Origin: Chryseosolibacter histidinae
GTDB taxonomy: Bacteria > Bacteroidota > Bacteroidia > Cytophagales > Cyclobacteriaceae
Direction: 5' to 3'
Assembly (NCBI RefSeq): GCF_018598225.1
Contig: NZ_JAHESF010000034.1
Location: forward strand, 1-64,000
Length of the DNA stretch: 64,000 nucleotides
Of the stretch, positions 54,440 through 63,162 are shown in pieces; positions within the stretch are counted from its first letter, which is position 1; each line of letters begins with the position of its first letter. The notes under the pieces were generated by a model. That model ran no database searches, was not told the DNA's origin, and was given only the letters and a program-made list of their open reading frames with translations. Made by a program: the position numbers and the translations under genes.

Positions 54440-54650
54440 GGCGTAAAGGTAGTGAATTTGGTGGAAGTTGGGAAGGAGACGAATTGGTGTGACAGCGGTT
54501 GTCAATTCTTACAGGAAGTCACCTCCTTCGCTATGGTTTGATCTTGTCTGGGGAGCGTTTTGGAGTTTTGTTTGTAAAAATCTGCTTAACTTGCGTTCAG
54601 ATTACGACAAAAAACTTGCGGAAACTGCTTTAACCCTCAACACTTTTCCG

Positions 54651-55070
54651 ATGAAAGAATTCTACAAAGACAACACCGCCAGGGTCTACTATGATCCTGC
54701 GCTCGATACGCTCTTCCTGGAATACCTCAGCAAAGTTCCCGGTGACGAAGCGTTCATCACCATCAATACTGCAGTACTGAAGGCTTTTGCTCAGCTGCAA
54801 ACACAAAAGTTTGTTGCCGATATCCGGAAGATGGGCGTGATCAGCCTTCATTCACAGAAGTGGGTTGTTGCCAACCTTCTGCCGGGTATGGTGAAACACC
54901 TGAAAGGTAAAAGGCTTTTTCATGCACAGCTGCTCGATCCCAATGAAGTGTTTTCCAAAGTGTCGGCATCCGGTATTAAAAAGCAGTCGAAGGAAGTTGC
55001 GGAAGATTTTGATGTAATGCAGTTCTTTGATGCCGAGGAGATGAAGGCTTATCTCAGGGATCACAAATAG
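54651..55070 (+). CDS. Small soluble protein, STAS-like fold suspected
   Basis: 139 residues from the ATG at 54651; the frame is open upstream to 54468, but that part overlaps the start region of the divergent gene. Alternating strands and helices (ARVYYDPALDTLFLEYLSKV, FVADIRKMGVISLHSQKWVVANLLPGM) recall STAS/SpoIIAA-like proteins used in Bacteroidota regulation. The family is not certain. No neighbour explains it. Confidence 0.6.
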   Translation: MKEFYKDNTARVYYDPALDTLFLEYLSKVPGDEAFITINTAVLKAFAQLQTQKFVADIRKMGVISLHSQKWVVANLLPGMVKHLKGKRLFHAQLLDPNEVFSKVSASGIKKQSKEVAEDFDVMQFFDAEEMKAYLRDHK

Positions 55071-55201
55071 AAGCTAACCGAAGATGGTCCAAGTTTGAAA
55101 ACTTGAGTTAAAAAACAGCACAAGTCTCCCGCATGCCAACACACGAGCCAAGACTTGCGCTAGTTTAAACAAGTATAAGAATTAAGTTAGCTGGATTACA
55201 A

Positions 55202-55621
55202 TCAGAAGCGGTATCGCAGTGTTAGACCAGCCTGGCGCGGCGAGACGTTTGCTCCTACCGTAAGCGCATCGAACTTGCGCTGGTACCTCCCCTCGTTTAC
55301 ACCTCCTACAATCCACAATGGAACACCAACTCCGACACAAACAGTTCCACCCAAATAGGCGGCAAGTCCAGCACCGAAGTTTCCATCGGTAGTGGTTTGT
55401 GAATAAGGGCCGTTCTGTGTGGTCGTAACACTGGAGTTCAGCAGGGTTACAAATCCGACAATAGAAAGTGCAGTACCTGCAATGGTAAGCGTGGTGCCTG
55501 TGCGTTTCATCCGGTGGTACTTCTCAACTTTTGTAAGATACAAAGCTTTATCAGGATCGAGCTGTGCAAAGACCTGAGCGCTGACGAACAGCAGAAAGAT
55601 CACGAAGAAGAAGTGTTTCAT
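55202..55621 (-). CDS. Secreted hypothetical protein, 139 residues
   Basis: Signal peptide MKHFFFVIFLLFVSAQVFAQ. A charged helix (ALYLTKVEKYHRMKRTG) is followed by two hydrophobic glycine-rich segments (TTLTIAGTALSIVGFVTLLNS; AGLAAYLGGTVCVGVGVPLWIVGG). The C-terminus ends RYRF as in outer-membrane proteins. Type of protein common in Bacteroidota, function unknown. A CAAATATA (inverse of TATATTTG) lies 15-22 bp upstream. Confidence 0.7.
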   Translation of the reverse strand: MKHFFFVIFLLFVSAQVFAQLDPDKALYLTKVEKYHRMKRTGTTLTIAGTALSIVGFVTLLNSSVTTTQNGPYSQTTTDGNFGAGLAAYLGGTVCVGVGVPLWIVGGVNEGRYQRKFDALTVGANVSPRQAGLTLRYRF

Positions 55622-55635
55622 AGGGATTTTTATTT

Positions 55636-55643
55636 CAAATATA
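55636..55643 (-). promoter_or_regulatory. TAnnTTTG -7 box upstream of the 139-residue secreted protein
   Basis: TATATTTG on the minus strand, an exact match to TAnnTTTG, 15 bp before the ATG. No good -33 box. Confidence 0.35.
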
Positions 55644-55681
55644 ACCTATTAGCGCCAGATGCCGGGCATAACAAAAATCCA

Positions 55682-56899
55682 TCACCTGCGCTTCAGCTTT
55701 TGTATCTCCTTTGATTGTTGCTCATTTTCCTTTTTCAACTCGATCACGTGCAACGTCAGCTCCTCCACTTTCTTCAATAGCAGCAGGTTCATCTCTTTCA
55801 GGTTAAGTCCGCTGGCTTCCATCTCCTTTGCAGAAGGGACTTCCGGCAGATGCTTGTTTTCGTTGATATAAGCTTCGAGCGCTTCGAGGGGAAGTAGATC
55901 GTAATCTTTTTCGAAGACATAGTCGGGCCCAGGTACATTCAAGTCCACAAGAACTTCTTTCGTGTGAATGATCCCGTTAACCGTAAGTGTCTTGTCCGGA
56001 TTGGGGGTGCCAATACCCACATTACCCCCGGCACTCACGGTGAAATGAGGCACAAAGGTAGCACTACTGAACGTTTCAGATGAAGCTGTACCGATATGGA
56101 ACTTCCTATCCGGACTGGCTTTGTATCCTATCGACATAAAGGCATTGGCCTGATTGTTATCAATCCAGCTGCCCATGATCAGGTCATTATGGTACAAGCC
56201 CGTAAAATTGACATTCGTGGTGGTTCCCGGGTTCAGCACAAGCGTCGGGCCTCCACCGAAGCCAAGATCGAGTTTAGCCCGTGGTTCGGATGCACCTATA
56301 CCAACAAAACTGCCGGCGTTCTTTAACGTGAGCATTTCAGTGCCGGACCCGCCAAAGAACGCCAGCCTGTCGGTGGTCGCTGTTTTATTATATTCGATCT
56401 TAAAGCCATTGGCTGCTGTACCATTGCCGGCAAAAAACCACAACGTCGATTGGCCCGCAGTATTGACATTCGCTTTGCCAATAGCAAGGGTTGGATTATT
56501 CGGACTATTGGTATTGTAAACCTGAAGTAAATAATCAGGACTCTGTGTTCCGATGCCAACATTGCCATTGGTAGCTATACCTAATCTCACGAGGTTGCTG
56601 GTCCTCAAATTAAGCGGTGAGAAGCCACTGCCTCCGTCCGTATCACTTACCGAAATATAACCTGCCGTTCCATCGTGTCCCACGCCGATTACCCTGCTAT
56701 TGCTGCTGGCCTCAGACATGAACCCCCAGGCAGAGACGGTCGGCGCCTTCACATGCAGTCTGGCGTCTACATACGTGGTGTTGCGTCCTATGGCAACGTT
56801 GCCGCCAGTGTAGTAAGCAGTCGTTCCATTCGTATTCCATTGCGCATGACAAAGAACTGTGGCACACAATAGCAGGATTGTTAAAAATTTCATTTTCAT
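55682..56899 (-). CDS. Secreted tail-fibre-like protein with NVGIGT repeats and coiled-coil end
   Basis: 405 residues from the ATG at 56899 (signal peptide MKMKFLTILLLCATVLCHAQ). The body has repeated units of the NVGIGTQSPDYLLQV / FVGIGASEPRAKLDL / NVGIGTPNPDKTLTVNG kind, a beta-structural pattern of secreted Bacteroidota proteins. The C-terminal domain GPDYVFEKDYDLLPLEALEAYI then HLPEVPSAKEMEASG is followed by a coiled coil (LLLLKKVEELTLHVIELKKENEQQ). This end is known from many T9SS-organism surface proteins and resembles phage tail-fibre chaperone regions without the catalytic peptidase. Function unknown. Confidence 0.82.
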   Translation of the reverse strand: MKMKFLTILLLCATVLCHAQWNTNGTTAYYTGGNVAIGRNTTYVDARLHVKAPTVSAWGFMSEASSNSRVIGVGHDGTAGYISVSDTDGGSGFSPLNLRTSNLVRLGIATNGNVGIGTQSPDYLLQVYNTNSPNNPTLAIGKANVNTAGQSTLWFFAGNGTAANGFKIEYNKTATTDRLAFFGGSGTEMLTLKNAGSFVGIGASEPRAKLDLGFGGGPTLVLNPGTTTNVNFTGLYHNDLIMGSWIDNNQANAFMSIGYKASPDRKFHIGTASSETFSSATFVPHFTVSAGGNVGIGTPNPDKTLTVNGIIHTKEVLVDLNVPGPDYVFEKDYDLLPLEALEAYINENKHLPEVPSAKEMEASGLNLKEMNLLLLKKVEELTLHVIELKKENEQQSKEIQKLKRR

Positions 56900-57274
56900 A
56901 GTAAGGTTTATTTTATTTTCAATTTCAGCGATATCAAATGGTTGCCTCCGAGGCTTCTTCACGGGGTGACAAATCAACGGCAATATTCTCTGTGGCTGTG
57001 ACAACCGGTGACAATCATACCTTTACCGCCTGACTTTCAGAAAGCCAGTGATCGACATAACAAAAGATCCACAGCAGAAAGAAACGCAGGCGCTCGCAAT
57101 GATTTGTATTGGGGGGCTCCCAAAAAGGAAATGCATAGAAGGAGCAGTTAGGTACTTGCTTTAAAAGTAAACCTATCTGTACACCTGCGCAAGCGTTGGC
57201 AGGTATGTTAAGAAAAAATTAATGCTAATGATTTTGCACACAGTCACACACATGTCACTTACAGGCATTTACAT
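56900..57274. other. 375-bp gap
   Basis: No gene. One short imperfect hairpin (CTGACTTTC against GAAAGCCAG, 57029-57047) is seen. It could end the transcript of the subtilase gene. Nothing else stands out. Confidence 0.4.
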
Positions 57275-58900
57275 TTATACTTTCACCACCTTGAAAGTAT
57301 AACGCTGCTCTCCTATCCATACCCGCAGAAAATAAATGCCAGCGGAAAGGTTGGATACGTTTGCCGGATAATCGGGCGCGAGCCAGGTGAACGTTGCCGT
57401 ACCCTTCATCATCACCTGTCCTTGAGCGGACACCACTTCATAGACGCACGATGAGACTTCTTCGGGGTTGAGTGACCTGATCTTAAGGGTGTCTGCTGCG
57501 GGGTTTGGAAATACTTCCAGAACACTGTCATGTTGTGTGCGCCCTATATAATTCACTACAGCCTTGTAATTGGGAATACCGTATCCTGCCTGAAAGTCGG
57601 GGTTCGCTGCGCGGGTAGCGGACTTCTTCATCACGTCGATCAGCTCTTTGTTGGTGAAGTCGGGGAAACGTTGCCAGAGGCCTGCCACAAGACTGGTAAT
57701 GAGCGGCGCAGACAAAGAGGTGCCTGATGCTGTGGTCACGGTTCCGCTGGGTGAGATGGTGCGCACCGCCGTGCCCAGCGCTGCAAGATCGGGTTTGATA
57801 CGTCCGTCGGAGGAAGGCCCGATGGAGCTGGACGAGCTTACAATACCCTGTGCGTTGACGTTGGCTACCGCGATCACATCCACGGCGTCTGCGGGCGCGC
57901 TGATGATCCTCCACGAAGGAATGTTTCCCTCATTGCCGGCGCTGCAAACCACAACGATACCGCGGTCAGCAGCCCATTGCGCGGCCCGGGTGACCACCGT
58001 GGTTTTGCCATCCATCTGTGCGGTGGTATAATTCATGCTGGCCTGGTCAAAATCATAATAGCCCAGCGAGCTGTTGATGATGTCAACGCCGGCGCTATCG
58101 GCACGTTCGGCGGCAAAGAGCCAGTTATATTCTTCGATGCGATATTCCGTACGCACATCTTCCGTGATATACAACTGGTAGCTGGCTTCCGGCGCGCCAC
58201 CGGTAAAAACATCGGGGATGCTAGCGGCGATGATGGAAAACACCTGCGTGCCGTGGTCGTCGTACTGAAAAATATCCTTCGTGTTGTACACAAAATTATG
58301 AGAGAGCTTCAGGTCTATTCTTTTATCTGCGATAACGTCATGGAAAGGGGCGGCAACATCCACTCCTGAAAATCCGCCATCGAAAATAGCAATGGTCATT
58401 CCCTCACCCCTGAAGTTTTGAGAATGCATGTCGGGGATGCCGAGCATCTGAAGCTGGGTCTGCGTTTCGATGCCTCCTGCGTTGGCCTTCTTGCGAAGCG
58501 TCAGCGCCCGTCGCCCGTTGGAAACAAGCCTCGGCTGTGGCGCCACAAACTCAACATGGTCTACAAAAGGAAGAGCTTGAATGGCCGGCAGCAGCGACGG
58601 ATCGCATTGGACCAGCACGCCGTTCATCCAGCGTGTTTTGAAGAAGACACTGGCACCGGTATTTTTAACACCGGTCACATATGCCGCGTTCACAGGAAGA
58701 TCCTGGGGCAACACGTCAATCCCCTGCCTGATCCGCCTGTCGATCGCCTTCTGTGAGAGGAATGCCGATGGTTCGGACTCCGAGAACGGCGTTCCTGTCT
58801 TATCCTTGAAGAACACCATGTAGCGGTTTGCCTGAGAGAGGCATGTGAATGATAACAAGATCAAGCCTGCAAGAACACCGAATCGTTTACCGCACGCCAT
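57275..58900 (-). CDS. T9SS-secreted subtilisin-like protease (S8 family)
   Basis: 541 residues from the ATG at 58900. A signal peptide (KRFGVLAGLILLSFTCLSQ) is followed by a pro-region. Catalytic triad: Asp in AIFDGGFSGVD, His in YDDHGTQVFS, Ser in SGTSLSAPLITSLVAG. The last 75 residues (LEVFPNPAADTLKIRS ... AGIYFLRVWIGEQRYTFKVVKV) are a type A T9SS sorting domain. The enzyme is therefore exported across the outer membrane and anchored or released. The start overlaps the end of the upstream lipoprotein gene by 14 bp, so they are coupled. Confidence 0.94.
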   Translation of the reverse strand: MACGKRFGVLAGLILLSFTCLSQANRYMVFFKDKTGTPFSESEPSAFLSQKAIDRRIRQGIDVLPQDLPVNAAYVTGVKNTGASVFFKTRWMNGVLVQCDPSLLPAIQALPFVDHVEFVAPQPRLVSNGRRALTLRKKANAGGIETQTQLQMLGIPDMHSQNFRGEGMTIAIFDGGFSGVDVAAPFHDVIADKRIDLKLSHNFVYNTKDIFQYDDHGTQVFSIIAASIPDVFTGGAPEASYQLYITEDVRTEYRIEEYNWLFAAERADSAGVDIINSSLGYYDFDQASMNYTTAQMDGKTTVVTRAAQWAADRGIVVVCSAGNEGNIPSWRIISAPADAVDVIAVANVNAQGIVSSSSSIGPSSDGRIKPDLAALGTAVRTISPSGTVTTASGTSLSAPLITSLVAGLWQRFPDFTNKELIDVMKKSATRAANPDFQAGYGIPNYKAVVNYIGRTQHDSVLEVFPNPAADTLKIRSLNPEEVSSCVYEVVSAQGQVMMKGTATFTWLAPDYPANVSNLSAGIYFLRVWIGEQRYTFKVVKV

Positions 58901-59576
58901 ATGCAATGATCTCCTGTTTATAAATAATTCCACTTTTTATTTTTTGCTGCCCGAGGCAGTCGTCACTGGTACAATACCTGAGCTGTGTTGTCTGCTTGTA
59001 GATCAAGCCCACGTTACGGGCATACACTTCTTCCCGTTTATCCTGGTATACGATCAGGTCTTCATTATTTTCCTGGTTCACTACCAGGGCCTGTTCAAAA
59101 GTTGTTCCGCCTGCTGTAAAGGACTCGTCCAGTGCCTGAATCTCATATTCATCTGCATCCAGGTTGTTGAACTTATTGCCGTTCCAGGCGTTGCCTTTTC
59201 TCACGGGAAACGTCAGCTTGACAAATGGCCTGTTGCCTTCGGTCACCACCAACTCACGGTCGTTTTCGCGCACCTGCCAGGTATCAAGGTCCTGCCAGGC
59301 AACGTTCTCACTGGCACGTTTGCTGCGATGGACCACATAGGTGTATCCCGCCTCCCCAGTGTTGGGAAATGAGTCGGTCACCTCAACCCTGAGCTGATAT
59401 ACCCGGTTCTCGGGGGCAGCCACCTCCGAGTAAACGGTCTCATTGACGTTATAGGTCTGGTAATAGCCTGTGCGCAGGGGAAAGTAGTTCAGTCCAATAT
59501 CCGGGGGCCGGAACTCATCTTTATCGCAGGAGACTGCCAGGAGGGCAAATGCCAAATATTTATAAAAATGCTTCAA
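58887..59576 (-). CDS. Hypothetical lipoprotein
   Basis: 229 residues. Lipobox LLAVSC (Cys17), then a beta-rich mature part (NYFPLRTGYYQTYNVNETVYSE, YTYVVHRSKRASENVAW). Near the end CTSDDCLGQQ contains two cysteines. I do not recognise the family. It overlaps the subtilase gene and may be its inhibitor, substrate or partner; that is a guess from gene order only. Confidence 0.75.
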   Translation of the reverse strand: MKHFYKYLAFALLAVSCDKDEFRPPDIGLNYFPLRTGYYQTYNVNETVYSEVAAPENRVYQLRVEVTDSFPNTGEAGYTYVVHRSKRASENVAWQDLDTWQVRENDRELVVTEGNRPFVKLTFPVRKGNAWNGNKFNNLDADEYEIQALDESFTAGGTTFEQALVVNQENNEDLIVYQDKREEVYARNVGLIYKQTTQLRYCTSDDCLGQQKIKSGIIYKQEIIAYGVR

Positions 59577-59627
59577 TGATTACCCGGTTTTTACTAAATC
59601 CGCACCCGAATTGAAACGTAAACCACT

Positions 59628-59635
59628 CAAAGTTA
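59628..59635 (-). promoter_or_regulatory. -7 promoter box of the lipoprotein-subtilase pair
   Basis: TAACTTTG on the minus strand, an exact TAnnTTTG, 51 bp before the ATG at 59576. The -33 box is weak. Confidence 0.4.
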
Positions 59636-59656
59636 TTCTTTATCGGGGATTAAACC

Positions 59657-60223
59657 ATGCCACTAAAAACGGTAGTAAAGGTCGGAAATATATCAAATCT
59701 TAGTGATGCACGCTATTGCGCCGGGATGGGTGTGGATATGCTTGGCTTTTCGGTAGTGGCAGGCAGCACCGATTATGTGCTCCCGAAGCTGTTCCAGGAG
59801 ATCCGCGGGTGGGTTTCGGGCCCCAGGTTTGTAGCCCAGATCTACGGCCTGAGCGTGCAAGAGCAACTTCCGGAGATCGTTCAGAACTATGCCCCGGATT
59901 ACTTCGAGCTCGACGCGCAAACATTTAAAAAGTACGGTGCCCATCTTTCCCTTCCCTGCATCGTTGCCGTCACGAAAGAGGAATTTGCCTCACTCCGTAA
60001 CAATAACAACATCGCTTATTTTCTGATGGATGAAGCTGCCGTGTCAGGGGCCGAAAACAACAGCACGCCCATATTACTAAAGGTCGACTCAGCCAACGGC
60101 CTCCAGCAGAAACTGGATCGCTATCAGCTTACCGGAGTTGCGTTGAACGGCTCGCCCGAGATCAGGCCTGGGTTTAAAGATTACAATGAATTGGCGGAGA
60201 TACTTGAGTTGTTGGATGAATAA
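59657..60223 (+). CDS. TrpF-like protein lacking the catalytic cysteine
   Basis: 188 residues. It aligns along the start of phosphoribosylanthranilate isomerase: KVGNISNLSDARYCAGMGVDMLGF equals KICGITNLEDA...GAD.vGF. The catalytic Cys of KICG is Gly here, and the substrate-binding Arg of the following SPR/SKR motif is absent (STDY). A candidate for the catalytic Asp remains in FLMDEAAVSG. The glycine-rich phosphate loop is altered (LNGSPE). The protein is short by about 15-20 residues. No other trp gene is near. It is likely not an active TrpF; a binding or new role is possible. Confidence 0.75.
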   Translation: MPLKTVVKVGNISNLSDARYCAGMGVDMLGFSVVAGSTDYVLPKLFQEIRGWVSGPRFVAQIYGLSVQEQLPEIVQNYAPDYFELDAQTFKKYGAHLSLPCIVAVTKEEFASLRNNNNIAYFLMDEAAVSGAENNSTPILLKVDSANGLQQKLDRYQLTGVALNGSPEIRPGFKDYNELAEILELLDE

Positions 60224-60385
60224 AGTCCATGGTCCATGGTCGATAGTCCATGGCAGTGAGGTGTGAAGGTACGAGGTACGCTTTACGAAGTACGATTAGC
60301 CGACGTCACACTACACGACTATGGACCATGGACCATTGACTATGGACTGACGTTGTCAATTGCCCTTTGTCAACTGTTAACTGTT
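60224..60385. repeat. Heptamer palindrome with two words (GTCCATG; GTTGACA)
   Basis: Left arm 60224-60260 reads AGTCCAT, GGTCCAT, GGTCGAT, AGTCCAT, GGCAG. Right arm 60317-60348 reads CTATGGA, CCATGGA, CCATTGA, CTATGGA. Directly after it a second word set follows (TTGTCAA, TTGCCCT, TTGTCAA, CTGTTAA; 60353-60385). The last part contains the stop codon (60377) of the TPR gene. Convergent gap. Confidence 0.9.
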
Positions 60386-60886
60386 CTCCAGTAACTGCTT
60401 CTTCCTTTCACATCGCTTAATAGACTCCGCTGCTGTCTCGATGCTTTTGGCATCGAATGAGTTTTTAATGTGAAGTCTGAAATAGTGGATGGCGTCATCG
60501 AAATTTCCCTGCATCTCACGCATGAGCCCATACTCATTGTACAGGGTGGCGTAATTGATACCGGAAACACCCACAGCAGTCTGCAGCAGTTTTTCGAGCT
60601 CGTCGAATTTGCGCAGGGAAGCCAGCAGGTAACAATAGTTGTAATACGCCGCGGTGTAGTCGGGCGAGAATTTCAGGGCGAGCCTGTAATGTTCTTCTGC
60701 GCGCGCCAGGTTCTTGAACTTGGTTTCGAACAGCCAGCCCAGGTGGTTGTGGGCTTTGCCGAAGTCGGGCACTTCTGCCAGGATCTCTTCCAGCATTTTT
60801 GCAGCTTCGCTCAGCCGGCTGTCGGCAATGAGCTGGTCGGCCTGCAGAAATTTCTCTTCGATATCAAAATTGGTCTCCTCTCGCAT
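60377..60886 (-). CDS. Soluble TPR protein, 169 residues
   Basis: From the ATG at 60886 (MREETNFDIEEKFLQADQLI); an upstream in-frame start at 60994 would overlap trmB by 88 bp. Three TPR units are visible: EAAKMLEEILAEVPDFGKAHNHLGWLFE, AEEHYRLALKFSPDYTAAYYNYCYLL, and LYNEYGLMREMQGNFDDAIHYFRLHI. No signal peptide. It is 20 bp downstream of trmB on the same strand and probably on the same transcript. The partner is unknown. Confidence 0.82.
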   Translation of the reverse strand: MREETNFDIEEKFLQADQLIADSRLSEAAKMLEEILAEVPDFGKAHNHLGWLFETKFKNLARAEEHYRLALKFSPDYTAAYYNYCYLLASLRKFDELEKLLQTAVGVSGINYATLYNEYGLMREMQGNFDDAIHYFRLHIKNSFDAKSIETAAESIKRCERKKQLLENS

Positions 60887-60906
60887 ATATCGTTGACTTA
60901 GGTTTT

Positions 60907-61566
60907 TTACGACTTGAAACGGAATCTCAGGTATTTGATCTTTTCTCCCTTGGCGGCGAACTCTTCTTCGTACCGTGTTTTGATGTCGAAGCACTCGGGG
61001 CGAAGCTCGGAGCTATAAAGGTCGTCCGTGAACTTCAGGTCCGTGATGTCTTCCCGCGCCTGCATCTCTTCAAGGGTATATTCGTACAGTTTTGTATTGT
61101 CTGTCTTCAGCCTGATGTAGCTGCCGGGTTTCACCAGCTTCTTGTACATCGCTATAAATCTGGGGCTGGTGAGCCTGCGTTTGATGTCGCGCTTGCGTGG
61201 CCTGGGATCGGGAAATGTAAGCCAGATCTCATCCACCTCTCCGGGCTGAAAAAAATTCTCGATCAGCAAGATCTGTGTTCTCAGGAAGGCCACGTTTTGC
61301 AACTTCTCTTCCTCCGCCCACGAGCTCCCCTTCCAGATGCGCTCACCCTTGATATCTACGCCAATAAAATTCTGATTTGAAAAAAGCCTGGCAAGTCCCA
61401 CGGTATATTCTCCCCTGCCACACGCCAGCTCCAGCGTGATGGGCGATTCGTTCCTGAAATAAGCTTCGTTCCACTTGCCTTTGATGGTCTGATACAGCGG
61501 CTTGCTGGGTTCAATTACATTTAAACGTTCTTCGATGATCTTAAAACGTTCTTGTTTACGTTTCAC
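60907..61566 (-). CDS. trmB: tRNA (guanine-N7-)-methyltransferase
   Basis: 219 residues. SAM-binding motif ITLELACGRGEYTVGLA, second motif NFIGVDIKGERIWKG, and the family's FPDPRPRKRDIKRRLTSPRF. It methylates G46 in tRNA variable loops. It lies 13 bp after folC and 20 bp before a TPR gene, all on one strand. Confidence 0.97.
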   Translation of the reverse strand: MKRKQERFKIIEERLNVIEPSKPLYQTIKGKWNEAYFRNESPITLELACGRGEYTVGLARLFSNQNFIGVDIKGERIWKGSSWAEEEKLQNVAFLRTQILLIENFFQPGEVDEIWLTFPDPRPRKRDIKRRLTSPRFIAMYKKLVKPGSYIRLKTDNTKLYEYTLEEMQAREDITDLKFTDDLYSSELRPECFDIKTRYEEEFAAKGEKIKYLRFRFKS

Positions 61567-61579
61567 AGGTAAAGGTTTG

Positions 61580-62866
61580 TTATAGTTCTTCTATTTCGGC
61601 CACTACAAAAGTACTTCCTCCGATAAAAATAAGATCATCCTGTGAAGCGTTTTTTAATGCTTTTCTTTTAGCCTCATTTACATCCGGAATAACCTCGCCA
61701 CGTAACCCGGCGTGCCGCGCTTTTTCCGCCAACACCGATGCCTCCATAGCCCTTGGGATCTGGGCCTGGCAGAAATAGTAGGTCGCCCGCTTCGGTAACA
61801 GCGCCAGCACGTCGGTAACGTCCTTGTCTTTCACCACACCAAAAACGATGTGAAGCTGCCGGAAGGCAATGGTACCGAGCTGCCGGACGATCTCGCGGAT
61901 GCCATCGATGTTGTGACCGGTATCGCAGATCATCAGCGGCTTGTCACGCAGTTTTTGCCAGCGCCCTTTGAAGTTGGTGTTAACGATCACGTTCTCCAGG
62001 CCTGCGCGAAGCTGATCGTGGGTGACGGGAAAATGTTCGCTCAGCAGGTCGATGGCCTTGAGCACGCCAGGCAGGTTCTTTTGCTGGTAAAGGCCTGTGA
62101 GCGGAAGCCTCAGCGTCTCGAAGACGGTGCTGCCACGCCTCATTACCTGCAACGCTGAATCAGGTGCTGTCGTGGCGCGATACTCGTCAGAGGCAAAGTA
62201 GAGCTTCGCCTCCTTTTCCTGCGCCTGTGTGATGAACACCGACTCAACATCGGGCTGGCGTTCGCTTACCACCACGGGAACATGTCTCTTGATGATGCCT
62301 GCTTTTTCCGACGCGATCTTCGGCAGGGTATCGCCCAGCAGGTCTTTGTGGTCCCAGCCTATGTTGGTGATGACCGATACCAGGGGTGTGATCACGTTGG
62401 TGGAATCCAGTCTTCCGCCGAGACCTACTTCAACTACCGCCACATCTACGCGCTGCTGCGCAAAATAATCGAAGGCCATGGCGACCGTGAGCTCGAAGAA
62501 CGAGGGTTGGATCTCTGAGACCACGGGCCGGATCTTATTGACAAAATCAACCACGAATTGTTCGGAGACATCACGCCCGTTCACCTTGATCCGCTCGGTG
62601 AACGATTTCAGGTGTGGTGATGTATAGAGACCGGTCTTGTATCCTGCTTCCTGCAGCACGGAGGCCAACATGTTGGAGGTGCTTCCCTTGCCATTGGTGC
62701 CGGCAATGTGAATGCTTCTGAATTTTGTCTGCGGATCGCCCAGCGCGTGGCAGAGCTGCAGGGTGTTGGTAAGATCTTTCTTGAATGCAACCGCACCCAC
62801 CCGCTGAAACATGGGCAGGTTGTCGTACAGGTATTGAACTGCTTCTTCGTACAGCTTGATCATCAT
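61580..62866 (-). CDS. folC: Folylpolyglutamate synthase / dihydrofolate synthase
   Basis: 428 residues from the ATG at 62866 (the frame is open 14 codons upstream, into repeat DNA). P-loop HIAGTNGKGSTSNMLAS, then the omega-loop YTSPHLKSFTERIKVNG, and the Mur-ligase-like motif VVEVGLGGRLDSTN. The C-terminal domain has DTGHNIDGIREIV and FGVVKDKDV. It adds glutamate to folates. First gene of folC-trmB-TPR; a repeat-rich gap separates it from the TonB-side genes. Confidence 0.96.
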   Translation of the reverse strand: MMIKLYEEAVQYLYDNLPMFQRVGAVAFKKDLTNTLQLCHALGDPQTKFRSIHIAGTNGKGSTSNMLASVLQEAGYKTGLYTSPHLKSFTERIKVNGRDVSEQFVVDFVNKIRPVVSEIQPSFFELTVAMAFDYFAQQRVDVAVVEVGLGGRLDSTNVITPLVSVITNIGWDHKDLLGDTLPKIASEKAGIIKRHVPVVVSERQPDVESVFITQAQEKEAKLYFASDEYRATTAPDSALQVMRRGSTVFETLRLPLTGLYQQKNLPGVLKAIDLLSEHFPVTHDQLRAGLENVIVNTNFKGRWQKLRDKPLMICDTGHNIDGIREIVRQLGTIAFRQLHIVFGVVKDKDVTDVLALLPKRATYYFCQAQIPRAMEASVLAEKARHAGLRGEVIPDVNEAKRKALKNASQDDLIFIGGSTFVVAEIEEL

Positions 62867-62904
62867 GGGGTATTGCCTACGCGAGCAAAACTGGGCATAG
62901 AAAC

Positions 62905-63162
62905 GCAAAAATACAAAAATACAAAACGCAAAGAACGCTAAGGAAAACGCAGAGAAATGCAGGTAGGCCTCCCTGTGATCTTCGCAGATTTACATGAATC
63001 GGTCATCTGTTATTGTAGAAGAGCGCAAAGGTTTCGCTGACGCTCTTTCAGAGGAAGGAGTACAATATCTCCGCGGATCTCTGCGCCTTCTCCGCGTTCT
63101 CAGCGGTTAAAAAAAAACTTTGTGAGCTTTGCGCTTCTTAGCGGCTTTGCGCGAACTGCATT
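62905..63162. repeat. Dispersed CGCAAAG/CTTTGCG repeat in a 296-bp gap
   Basis: The gap 62867-63162 has no gene. Left part has AAATACA repeats (period 8) and CGCAAAG, CGCAGAG words; right part (about 63070-63160) has CTCTGCG, CCGCGTT, CTCAGCGG, an A9 run and then CTTTGCG words. It is related to the element at 10954-11090. Confidence 0.75.

Noticed and set aside
55682-56899. Phage tail fibre with autocatalytic chaperone domain
   Set aside because: The catalytic Ser/Lys pattern of the intramolecular chaperone peptidase is not visible, and a signal peptide is present. It is a secreted protein with a related repeat style.
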